From NCBI GenBank assembly GCA_020746995.1, contig JAGPXD010000005.1, positions 682,001 through 746,000 on the forward strand: 64,000 nucleotides of DNA, written 5' to 3'. The first letter of the stretch is position 1, and the number at the start of each line of letters is the position of its first letter. Positions 22,375-32,516 of the stretch are shown here, piece by piece. The notes beneath the pieces are model-generated. The model did not search any database. It was not told the DNA's origin and worked only from the letters and a program-made list of their open reading frames with translations. The stretch comes from Plectosphaerella cucumerina (taxonomy: Eukaryota; Ascomycota; Sordariomycetes; Glomerellales; Plectosphaerellaceae). Both the position numbers and the translations under genes were made by a program.

Positions 22375-23002
22375 ATGGTACGTCTACCCCTGCGATTCGA
22401 GCGCACTCCGTCTCGCGACTCGGCCGTCATGCCCAACTGTCGAGCGACCACCCGCTGACCTGCGCCAGCTACCCCTCGGCCTCCTCAACGCCGCCCAAGG
22501 GCACCCAATGCTCGTCGAGCTCAAGAATGGCGAGACGCTCAACGGCCACCTGGTCATGTGCGACACGTGGATGAACCTGACCCTGAAAGAGGTGGTCCAG
22601 ACAAGTCCGGTGCGTTGCCTCGCTCCTATCGCCGCGCGCGACCGCTTCAACCGATTGCGCGATACACGGAAGCTAACAGGGTGAATCACAGGAAGGAGAC
22701 AAGTTTGTCAAGATCCCCGAAGTCTACGTCAAGGGAAACAACGTACGCAGCTCCGATACCCACCCTCGCGCGCGAACAATGCGACTGACACACTTCTCCC
22801 TTAGATCAAATACCTCCGCGTGCCCGACGACATCATCGACATCGTCAAGGAGAACCAGCAGAACAACCCCGGCGGCTTCAGAGGTGGAAGGGGTGGACAG
22901 AGGGGCGACCACCATGGTGGTAGGGGCGGTGGTGACCGGGGTCGCGGCAGGGGAGGTCGCGGTGGCCGGGGAAGGGGACGGGGTGGCGGTGGCGGTCCTT
23001 GA
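22375..23002 (+). CDS. LSM4: U6 snRNA-associated Sm-like protein LSm4
   Basis: Four coding exons: 22375-22377 (only the ATG), 22469-22609, 22692-22742 and 22805-23002. Introns are bordered by gtacgt/cag, gtgcgt/cag and gtacgc/tag. The joined frame is 130 aa. After the initiator Met comes [13 protein letters not shown], then the Sm1 motif with [26 protein letters not shown] and the Sm2 motif with [13 protein letters not shown]. The C-terminus, about 40 residues, is RGG/GRG-rich, as in LSm4 of yeast and animals. It belongs to the LSm2-8 nuclear ring on U6 snRNA and the LSm1-7 cytoplasmic ring in mRNA decapping; the RGG tail is known for RNA binding and P-body assembly. Exon boundaries were chosen to keep the Sm fold continuous. 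Confidence 0.93.
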
Positions 23003-23454
23003 AGGAGGAAGGGGGAGGAAGCACGGCGCAATATTCATCACGGATGGTCTGCTACGGGAGAAATGCGGTCGATACCCCTTCTACACGGCGTCGCTGGTGT
23101 TCTTCTGGTGGGGAAAACGCGCGCACTGGGCGGCCAGGCATGGGTATTGCCTGCGGCAGAGATGGGTGACGCACTCGCTCAGGTCTCAGGACAGAGCGCC
23201 AGCGGGAAGGATTGCTACGCCGATCTTACGGCGAGAAGAGCATCGACGATCGGCCAAGCACATGCGCGCACGCCCACGAAATGGATACCAAGCATCTGTC
23301 CAAGTCATGAGTACCATATGCCACTCAGTAATCGAGTCACGTGACCACGCATCCTTTCCGCGACCCACTTTGAAACTTCAACACCCAGGTTCGCGATAGC
23401 TCCGAATTGAACCAAAGTTTCCAGACTCCAAAACACCAATCCTGCCATGCCACC
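23003..23454. other. Spacer between LSM4 and the PPR gene
   Basis: About 450 bases between two tandem plus-strand genes. It should hold the LSM4 3' UTR and the promoter of the next gene. No gene is visible. Confidence 0.5.
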
Positions 23455-25278
23455 ATGTCCACGCCGCGCATAGCCCTCGACGGCCTCTGGCGCTGCCTCT
23501 GCCCCTCCGTGGACCCAAGACTAGCCTCTCGCATCTTGGCCTCTCCCTCCATAACCCGTCCTCTCCGACAACCGAGCTGCATCCAACAGCAACGTCGAAC
23601 CTACAGCGCCGCAGCAGCAGTCTCACCCCGCCGAAGCTCACCAATAACCTCCTCCCCAAAGCCCGTCCGCAAGAGAGCTTTCCCTCTTGATCCAGATGTC
23701 GCAACCGATCCCGCGTCCCTCGCCGGGCGGTCGACCGAGAACCTCCTCGCGTCGCTGCACGACCTCTCCAGCCGCCCCGATGGCTTTAAGCCTACCGCCG
23801 CTGTAGCCGAGTACCTCGTCAAAGAGCGCGGGGTGCCCCTGACAGTAGACCTCTACCAATGCCTCGTCGCCTCGTGTCGTGACACGGCCGCCTCGGCAGA
23901 CATGCTCGCCAACCTCTTCAGCGACATGAAAGAGCTCGGCCTCCCAACCGGCATGCTCCTCTGCCACGACGCCCTCGAGGTTCGTCAACCCCCCCTTCAC
24001 CCCCCTCCCACCCAGCTCCTAACACCCTTCCCCCAGGCCCTCGCAATCCACCCCAACTATCTCCTCCGCAACGAGATCCTCTGGGCCATGGACCGCAACT
24101 GGTCCTCCCTCGACCCCGCCGGCCGGTGCAGCGTCGCCCTCGGCCTCCTCCGCGACGGCCAGGTCGAAATGGCCCTCGACGCCTTCGAAGCCATGGCCCG
24201 CTCCGACGCGCCCCCCTTCCCCTACCTCTTCGACATCTTCGTCCTCTCCCTCACCCACCAGGGCTTCCTCGACGAAGCCATCCGCATGGCCTACGACAAG
24301 CTCGCCGTCACAGGCAAGACCCTCCCCCGCGCCCTATGGCTCCTCCTCCTCGACATCTGCAGCCGCGACTTCCACGCCTCCGGCACCCAGTACGTCTGGG
24401 CCCGCCTCCCCGTCGTCGACCGCGCCTCCATCCCCAACGGCACCCTCCTCAACATCATCAACACCGCCGCCCGCGCCGGCGACCCAGACATGGTCGCCGA
24501 CGCCTCCAAAACCCTCACCGACCGCGGCGCCTCCCTAGCAGCACACCACTACGAAGCCCTCGTCGACGCCCTCGCCGCCCGGCGTGACGTCCCCGCCGCC
24601 CTCCGCACCCTCTGCATCATGCACACCGCCCTCTCCCACGTCGGCCCCGCCAGCACACGCTCCCTCTACACCCTCCTCCGCGCCGACCCCTCCCTCATCT
24701 CCCCCGCCCTCGACGCCCTCTCCTCCCTCCTCCGCGACCGCTTCGTCCCCATAGCAGCCTACAACGTCGTCCTCGAAGCCGCCGCCGAAGCCCGCGGCTT
24801 CACAGCCGCCTACGACATCTACACCGCCCTCCCGCTCTACACCACCGACCGCCCCACCGTCGAGACCCTCATCCACCTCCTTCGCCGATGCGACGACGCC
24901 CGCGCCCTCCGCCTCATCGTCTCCGAGCAACCCCGCCTCGCCCTCGCCGCCAATCCCCTCATGTTTGACCGCGCCGTCGCAGAGTTCGCCCTCGCCGGCG
25001 ACCTAGACCTCGTCTACTCCTGCGTCGCCATGTACGACGACGCCAAGGGCGACGCCTGGCTCTCCCGGGATACCGTGCTCACCGTCGTCCGAAGCTCCGT
25101 CGACGCCAGCGATGACCGCCTGTGGTCCCTCATCGAGACCGCACGGGAACGCGGGTTGGACATCGAGGCCGGCCTGTCCAGGATCATCGCCTCCGTAGAG
25201 CGCCCTACACCCTCACGAAAGGCCGTCACCGCCGGCCGTCGTGAAGTCCTACACACCGACGAGGATCCGCTGCCGTAA
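23455..25278 (+). CDS. Pentatricopeptide-repeat-like mitochondrial protein
   Basis: Two exons are proposed, 23455-23979 and 24037-25278, giving 588 aa. The 57-nt intron (gttcgt...cccccag) is in frame with no stop, so a naive reading inserts 19 Pro/Leu-rich residues between CHDALE and ALAIHPN. The N-terminus is rich in Arg, Ser and Ala and lacks acidic residues up to about residue 60 (RRTYSAAAA), as expected for a mitochondrial presequence. The rest is almost all helical, with repeated 35-residue-like units (for example DLYQCLVASCRDTAASADMLANLF, NGTLLNIINTAARAGDPDM, AYNVVLEAAAEARGF), typical of fungal PPR proteins that act in mitochondrial RNA processing or translation. The exact target RNA cannot be named. 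Codon use is extremely C-ending. Confidence 0.8.
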   Translation: MSTPRIALDGLWRCLCPSVDPRLASRILASPSITRPLRQPSCIQQQRRTYSAAAAVSPRRSSPITSSPKPVRKRAFPLDPDVATDPASLAGRSTENLLASLHDLSSRPDGFKPTAAVAEYLVKERGVPLTVDLYQCLVASCRDTAASADMLANLFSDMKELGLPTGMLLCHDALEVRQPPLHPPPTQLLTPFPQALAIHPNYLLRNEILWAMDRNWSSLDPAGRCSVALGLLRDGQVEMALDAFEAMARSDAPPFPYLFDIFVLSLTHQGFLDEAIRMAYDKLAVTGKTLPRALWLLLLDICSRDFHASGTQYVWARLPVVDRASIPNGTLLNIINTAARAGDPDMVADASKTLTDRGASLAAHHYEALVDALAARRDVPAALRTLCIMHTALSHVGPASTRSLYTLLRADPSLISPALDALSSLLRDRFVPIAAYNVVLEAAAEARGFTAAYDIYTALPLYTTDRPTVETLIHLLRRCDDARALRLIVSEQPRLALAANPLMFDRAVAEFALAGDLDLVYSCVAMYDDAKGDAWLSRDTVLTVVRSSVDASDDRLWSLIETARERGLDIEAGLSRIIASVERPTPSRKAVTAGRREVLHTDEDPLP

Positions 25279-25617
25279 ATGTACAAAACCATGTAGATCT
25301 CCGCTCGAATCCAAGATACCCATTTCGTTCTTCCCCTAAAACCACATCACATACGTGCACCATATCAGAATCCATGTCATTCATCTTGCTACTCATTCAT
25401 TCCGCTATCTGGCTAGCGTTACTCCCTCAAATGAGAGTCCCCTCTCACACACATGCCGCCTTCCGGGCCATACCAGGCCGTATTTTCGTGAGCGACGCCC
25501 CCATGGTATCATAGCGAAAAAGCAAAAGAAAAAGAACACATGCAATGGCATCGTGACGACGAGTTTGTACAAAAGTCAGCGCCACGAAAGGGGCAGGGCA
25601 GACAAGCTTCCCCCGCC
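25279..25617. other. Short convergent spacer
   Basis: About 340 bases between the PPR gene and the convergent Zn2Cys6 gene. It is expected to contain both 3' UTRs; nothing else is seen. Confidence 0.5.
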
Positions 25618-28600
25618 TTAACGCTGGTTGTTGTTCAGGTTGCGCAGCAGGTCGAAGTAATCGCCCTCGCCACCTCCGTAGCCCTGGTTCATCTGGCCGT
25701 GCTGCTGCTGCTGTTGCTGGTACGAGCCCGAGTCGTTGGAGCCGCCGGCGTAGCTGTTGCCGGCCCGTCCGTAGGAGGAGGAGTTGTTGGCAGCCGTGTA
25801 GCCGCTGTACCAGTTTTGCTGCGACTGCTGCGCCTGTTGGGGCTGAGATTGCTGCTGCCTGGCCGAGGAAGCCGAGTAGTCGTACGACTTGTCGGGCTGG
25901 TTGAGCGAGGCGCGGGTCTGCACGCCTCCGGTGTTGCTGCTGCCGCGCATGTTGAACGACTGCAGAGAGGCCGTCTGTCGGTTGGAGATGGCCATGGGGT
26001 CGGCGTATGACGCGACGGGGGGGTTGGCCAGGCCGGTCGAGTGGGCGGGCGTCTTGCGGCCGCGAGTGGCCGTTGTGGCGGGCTGGTAAGAGGGCTGCTG
26101 GTGAGCCGACTGGTTGCCTCCAGCACCCGTCGACGATCCGGTGTTGTAACCGCTCTGCGCCGCATACGAGTTATTGTTCGAAGACGCTGCGGCCGCGTTC
26201 TGGGCGGCATACGGCTCGTAGTTCAGCCGAGAGTTGTCCTGCTCGGCGGCCGTATTGGAGTAGCGCGTGTTATACGCGTAACCAGAGTTGCCGCTCATAT
26301 CGTTGGCCGAGGTGTAGGACGTGTTGTCCATGGCGGGAGCCGGCACGTTGTGCTGAGCCACGCGATGAGCCGGTGTCGTGGACCGTCCCTCGGCAAGAGG
26401 GGTGCGAGTCTGCGCCCGCTGTCCGGCCCTGGACTCGGTTCTGGCTGTCTGGGCATGCGCCTGAAACGGCGACACCTGGGCTGGGGCGACAGTCTGCGTC
26501 GGCTGAGTGGTAGGGGACGCCGACTGCTGCTGCAGCGCGGCGTTGGTGAGGGTGGTCAGGTTGATGAGCGAGTTGTAGGCCGAGTGAGCGTCCTGGATGG
26601 CGGCTGGCTGCTGCTGCTCTTGGACAGATCCGTGCGATCTGTGCTGCTTCGCCGCCGCCTGCTGCGCACCATGCGATTGCTGCGCGGCCGAGGACCGGGA
26701 GACCTGTTCGGGGTTCGCAGTCTGCCAGCTAGAAGTATAGCTCGGCGCATTCGAAGTGGCCGTGGTGGCCGCCGCGGTCGCGGAGGAGCCCGAAGGAAGA
26801 GCGCGTCGGCCAGTTCCCTCCTTGCTCTGACGAGTCTGGGTGCCCTGTGGCTGGGTCTGCGCTTGGCTGTAAGTTGCGACTGAAGCTTGAGAATTGCCAA
26901 TAAAGCCAGGCGCAGACGCAGGGGGCTCAGGGTAGTTGAGACTGGATGGGGCAACGCCATGATCCTCGACATTGCTTACCATGGCAGCGGGAAAACCCGA
27001 GCTGACGTTGAAGTAGTCGTGGTTGGTCGTGTCCACGGCCGGCGTCAGCATGGTCGCAACCGGCATGTTCGAAGTGTAGTCGATGGTCTCAATGTCGTCA
27101 GGTTCATCTTCCTCGACCTCATCAGGTGTTGCCTCAACAACGGTGGTAACCTCGACCTCATCCTCCTCTTCTTCCTCTGAGTCATCGCGGACATTCGCGG
27201 CGGACTTCTTTGCTGCGCCTGCCTCCTTGGCACCGCGAGACACCTCGAGGGGATATGAGCAGTCGATGCCCGCAGCCTGACACTGGCCGCAGCCGGGCTT
27301 TGCCTTGTCACACTAAGAACAAGTCAGACAAAGCTTACGAATAACTTACTTCCAAGGGGCACCCACCTTGGTCTTGCTGCCTCTGCACTGAGAGCATGCA
27401 CCTCGGGAGAGCCTTGGCTTGGGCGCCTTCGTGCCCGCACCAGATGAAGCACCGGCGGCCGCTGTACCATCGGCCGCCGCTCCCTTTGACTTGCGCGACC
27501 TTTTCTTCGTGGCAGGCGCTGCTGCAAGGGGTTCGCCAGGGTAAGCATTTTCAGGGGGTTGGGGAGACTGCGAGGCTGTGGCCTCGGTGGCAGCCTTGTG
27601 AGGGTGAACAATGCGCAGGCGCTCCGCACCATACTGGGCAAGCATGGCCAGAGACTCCTTCTGCAGTTCGGGAGACTGATTGGAGAAGATGGTGAGTTGC
27701 TCCATTGACAGAGTGTTGGGATCAACACCGCCATCGGAGAGAAGCTTGATGGCGATCTCGCGACGCCTTGCAGCTTCGGTAGGGGTGACGTTGAGGGAGA
27801 AATCAGGGAAGATTTCAGTGAGGATGACGCGATCCATCTGGTGCTGCTCGACCTCTTCGTTCGTAGCATCGGCACCGGCCGCGGCCGCGCCACCCGCCGC
27901 ATCGGTCGACTTCTTCTTCCTTCTCTTCGGGGCCTGGCCATCCTCCGTAGTGGCTCCAGCCTGTGACTTGCGCTTTCTCGGCGCCTTCTTGGGTTTTCCA
28001 TTCGCATCCGCAGTGCCATCCGTAGCGGCTCCTTCCTCCGCACCTTCCGTGGCAGCAGCCTGTGACTTCCGCTTCTTGGGGGTCTTTCGGGGTGTCTTGT
28101 TGGCGGGGTTGGCAGGCGCAGCGACTGGAACGGGACGAGGAGGGGGTTTGTATCGCTCCATCATTTCGCCGAGCGTCTTGTGAAGTGGCGAGTGGTCGAA
28201 CTTGACACTGACGGAACGGCTGCTCTTGGAGAAGGCGATCGAGATGGAGCCGCGGCAGTCAAAGGCTGGTCGGCCCACGGTGAGCGGATCGAGTTCCTTG
28301 GTGCTGTACTCGGCCATGACGGGCTTTGCCGTGTTCTTTGCATGCTGGCGCGTCCATGATGCTAGGGAGTCCTTGCAGATGTATATGAACGTCCAGCCTT
28401 GTTGTCCCCGGGAGATGTCGCGGACCACCCAAGTGCTCTCGTCGACAGCAGACAAGAGGCCGATGATGTGCTTAGCAAGGGCACGCTGTGTCGCGGGATT
28501 GTCTTGAGGCTGGTTCATGACCGTGTCATGAACACGAACCGTCCTTGTCGTCGGGGCGGCGGGTGTGGCATTTGCGCCCTCGAGGGCAGGGTCGGTGGGG

Positions 28601-29199
28601 GTACTCTCATTGTCGTTCTCGACGATGGTGAACTGAACGGCCGGGCGGATATCGAAAGTAAAGGCAATGTGCTCGGCACGAGTGGGAGAGGCCTTGACCA
28701 GGAGGACTCGGCGCAGGTGTTCCTGCAATTGATCGGCATGGTTGATCGGGACCTTGCTGCTCGTCGCGTCGATTGCGCCCGGTGGCGCGAGGCCCAGAAG
28801 CGCCTCGGCCATCCTGGGGGTCGGTTGTATGGGGCGCTTATGCTGGCATCGAGAAAGGAGTCGCGCGAGGGTCTCCCCAGCACTCGATGGCTGCTGGTCG
28901 TGCTTGACCGAGTGGCGCAGGAACTCTGCGCGGCGGAGCGCTGAAAGGTGACGGCGTTTTGGAGAGTTGGAGCGCGAACTTGAAGACGCGGCTGGGATAA
29001 CTGAGTGAATGGGAGAGGTCACGCTAGCGCTCAGGGTCTCCTGGACGCTGATTCGATAGCCGTGCTGATTTATGGGTCGTGCTTTGACCAGACGGCCCAT
29101 GACGGCGGCCTTGCCCTTGCCGGCCTTGCCATTGTCGGCTGTTGCCGGCGGAGTGAGGGGCAGGAGGCGTTTCTGCTTTTGGGGCGTTGTGTCCGCCAT
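25618..29199 (-). CDS. Large nuclear protein with an internal Zn2Cys6 cluster and Gln/Ser-rich tail
   Basis: Two exons, 27367-29199 and 25618-27312, joined over a 54-nt intron (gtgggt...ttcttag); 1175 aa. The intron falls inside the zinc cluster, between Lys611 and Cys612. The joined sequence gives a canonical Zn2Cys6 pattern at Cys602, 605, 612, 619, 622 and 629 (x2-x6-x6-x2-x6). Before it, residues 400-600 hold several Lys/Arg-rich patches (KTPRKTPKKRK, PKKAPRKRK, KRRKKK) that look like nuclear localisation or AT-hook-like DNA-contact segments. After it, the tail is acidic near residue 645 and then Gln/Asn/Ser/Tyr-rich with short poly-Gln runs, ending in a glycine-rich segment. Most fungal Zn2Cys6 factors carry the cluster at the N-terminus, so its mid-protein position is unusual. 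Role: probable transcriptional regulator, target unknown. Confidence 0.88.
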
Positions 29200-29657
29200 G
29201 GCTTGTGGTGAGGCTCAACGGTGGTGGTGCCTTTCAAGAAAGCGAGGCCATCACCAAACTGGAAACGTGAGTAATGTGGTAGAAAGCTCGGTGTAGAGGC
29301 GGAGAAGTGAAGAAATTCATGCACGGAGTCGACCCCTCAAGTTGGCCTGGAACCTCGTTCGTGGCGGTCTATACCTGGCAGCCACATGGATCTGGAAAGC
29401 CTCATCATCCAGGAAGGAAGTGTCTTTATTCACGTCTTGTCATCACCTGAGGCCGTCATGGCTCATTCAGTCCCATTCTTATTACACTATTTCTGCTATT
29501 CGCACAATTCGAGACCAGAGACAAGTCTCATTGAGGGTATCAAAACCCGAGCTCCATTTCCCGTAACCAGAAAGAACACAAAACAAAAATTCATGTCATA
29601 ACCGAGCATTGGCAGCTACTCAAACAGCCACTGCCGTCAATCCAGGTCCGCAACTGA
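29200..29657. other. Spacer between two minus-strand genes
   Basis: About 460 bases. It should hold the promoter of the Zn2Cys6 gene and the 3' UTR of the upstream channel gene. No gene is visible. Confidence 0.5.
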
Positions 29658-32516
29658 TCAGTAGTAGATCTTCTCGTCCCAGATGGGGGGACGGGCCGTC
29701 TCGGCATCCCACACCAGCTTGTTCTTCTCATCCAGGGTGCAGCCCTCATCCGTGATGGGGATGACCTTGCTCGTCTGGATGATCTCGTCCTTGGAGACAC
29801 CAGCCTCGTCCTCGGGAATCCAGAGAAGAGGGACCCTGCTGGTCACTGACGGCGGGAAGTATGCCTCCTCCTCGACAGTCTCCGAGTAGAGCTGGTCGAC
29901 GTCGACAAAGTCACGCGGCACCAGCTTGCGCAGCGTCTCGTAGTCGGCAAAGTGCCAGGGCTTCAGCCAGCGGGCAACAAAGTTGCCTTGCTTCTGCACG
30001 CTGCCGCCTCCCGGCACAAGGTTCTTCAGCATCGGCTTCTTCGTCGTCGACTCGCGGTTGGTGTCGATCCTCTCCCCGTTGACACCCAGGTCACCGCTGC
30101 CGGAAGCCTCAAGATCAGCGGCTTCGCGGCCGAGCAGGGACTCCTCCTCAGTCTGGAGGGTGCGCGGCAGGTTGTACAGCAGCGGGTCCAGGGCGGCCGA
30201 GAAGGTGAGGTTGATGAGAATGGTAGTGATGAGGAGCACAATGGCGATGACACCAGGGCCGATGGCCTGGTTGAAGACGAACATGCCGACCAGGCAAATC
30301 TCGGCCAGGTAGACACCGGACAGCAGCTGCTTAAGAGCGCGCGGGTAGATGAGACCGCGCGTGTCAATCTGGGTGTCCGTCACGAACAGAATGTTGTAAC
30401 GGTAAGCCAGGTAGAAGCAGCCCATGCCGATCGTGGACCAGAACAGCATGATGGGGGAGATGACGGCGAACACGACGCCTACAGATTGTGGTTAGCCATT
30501 GTACCTCTCGAACAGATGCAACCGAAATGGACTCACTAATGACGGCAATGTTGGTGTAGATGGGCATGACCGATCCCCAGGAAATGGCACTGAGCTGGGC
30601 CCACTTGTTGTACAGAGCCCTGGGAGTTCCCGAGAGGAACCTGTAGAAAATGTTGAAGATGACGAAGCCGGCAATCTGGGCGAGGGTGGAGGCGGCAACT
30701 CCGAGACCCTGGACGATGAAGTAGGAGACGTAGAAGGAGGACGAGGCGGGCAGAGCCTCGGAAAGAATGCGGAACACCTGCGTCGGGTCGTCGATGATCT
30801 TCTTGGCCGACACAAATGCGGTCTGTGACAAGGTGGTGATGAGGAAGACCTGGATCAGCTGGAAGGCGAAGTAGGCGTTCTGCGTGAAGAGCTCGACGCG
30901 TGCCAGAGTAGGCTCGCCGGCCAGCCTGGCGCAGAGGCGCATGATGATGGGCACCAGGGACATCAGGACAGCCATGGCAATGGCGGGGAGGAGACCAGTG
31001 ATGACGCCCATGATGGCATCGGGTACGGCGTCGAGCCAGGTGAGGAATGGCAGGGTCTTGAGGAAGGAGACCTGGGCGATGGCACTCACGACGGCGACAG
31101 GGATGGTCCAGAAGACGATGAGGGCGGTGATGAAGGCAACAACGAGGTACCTGCGCACAACCTTCTGCCACCAGGAGATCTTGAGGGACTTCCAGACGAT
31201 CTCGCCGGGCGTGACACCGATGTACTTGGGCGACATCTGCAGGGCCTGGTGATGGGTGAGGACCTGGTACGCCGCCTGGGCGTCTGACTGAGTGAAGAAT
31301 TCGACGAAGACGGCACCGATCTTCTGGTAGTTGCCGGCACGGAACGAAGCCTGGGCCGAGTCGACCTCGGGGATGAGACGGTGAAGCTCGCTGCGGGCCC
31401 ATTCGATGGAGTCGACCTTCTTGCCGTAAAGGCTGAACTTGCCAAGGCGATGAGTCGGCCTCTTCTTGTTGGGGATCCAGCGGGCGGCGGCATGACCAGG
31501 CTCGGCATCCTCGGCGGCGGGCGGTGCGCCGTCGTGGCTGGCACCCTTCTTGATTGCCTTGAGGCGCTCCTTGTTGACGGCCTTGATCAGTTTGACTTCG
31601 GAAGACTCGAGACGCATGGCGGCCTTGTCGCGCTCCTCGACGAGTTCGTCAAGCTTCTCCGAGTTGCCGGCGATCCAGACGCGCTTGACCGAGTCGCTAA
31701 ACATTTTGCGGATCTTGGCCTCGTCGAGGTAGGCCTCGGGGACGGAGGTGAACAGGACGGTGCGCGAGGAGATGCGGTTGGCGAAGATGGGCGACAGCAT
31801 GAATGCCTGGCGGAGGTTGATGTAGAAGATGCACTCGCGCACGATGGTGTAGACAACAAAGCCGTAGAAGATCCAGGCAACGATGGCATGGGCGTAGAGC
31901 CTGTTACGGGCCGACGAGTCCTCCATGTTGATGTTGGACATGCTGAGGATCTGGAGCTCACCGAGACCGCCGCCACCAGTGGCATTGATGGGGAAGAGGA
32001 TTGGCCAGGTCATGAGGAGGCCGACGAAGCAGATGTTGGTGCAGACGCGGAGGAATCGGATGAAAAGGTAGGCATCGAGAGACTGGCTCTGTAGAGCCCA
32101 TGCGTCAGGGATCTGCCAGAAGCCCTTGATCCAGTTGAAGTAGCCGGTGCCCAGGGCCGGGGTTCTCTCTCTAGAAGAAGTGTCAGCGTTGCGTATTCCA
32201 GGAGAAGTTGGCAAGAGGAGAGGCATACTTTTCGCGAAGACTTCCCAGGTACGTGCGAGGAGCATAGAAGCGGCGCTGAGACTTCCTCAGGCAGATGAAG
32301 ATGCTGAAGTAGATGACGGCTGCGACGAAAACGGGAACGAATGTAGAGTACATGCCTATATGCGTTGATTGACACGATTAGCTACTTCCGTTGGAACCGA
32401 GAACACTGGTCGAAGGTTGACGAACCCGAGAGCGACGAGCCCTTGTCATTTCCTTCATCATCAGTATTGGAGCCACGGGCGTCGCCCTGGTTCTGACGCG
32501 CCAGGAGCACATCCAT
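29658..32516 (-). CDS. DUF221 / CSC1-OSCA-type calcium-permeable channel
   Basis: Four exons: 32426-32516, 32229-32355, 30537-32170 and 29658-30478; introns of 70, 58 and 58 nt with GT-AG borders. The product is 890 aa. The order is typical of the fungal RSN1/PHM7 family. First comes an N-terminal transmembrane part (the first helix starts at MYSTFVPVFVAAVIYFSIFICL, followed by RRFYAPRTYLGSLREKERTP). Then come two further helices with FNWIKGFWQIPD, a cytosolic RRM-like loop (about residues 200-400, with VLFTSVPEAYLDEAKI and GAVFVEFFTQSDAQAAYQ), the multi-helix 7TM core, and a C-terminal PHM7-ext tail (LPLLWIPEDEAGVSKDEI-like segment, PPIWDEKIYY end). Family members are hyperosmolarity- or stretch-gated cation channels, or act in membrane traffic. 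A plasma-membrane or ER location is likely. Joining the exons restores a complete protein, so no damage is seen. Confidence 0.93.
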
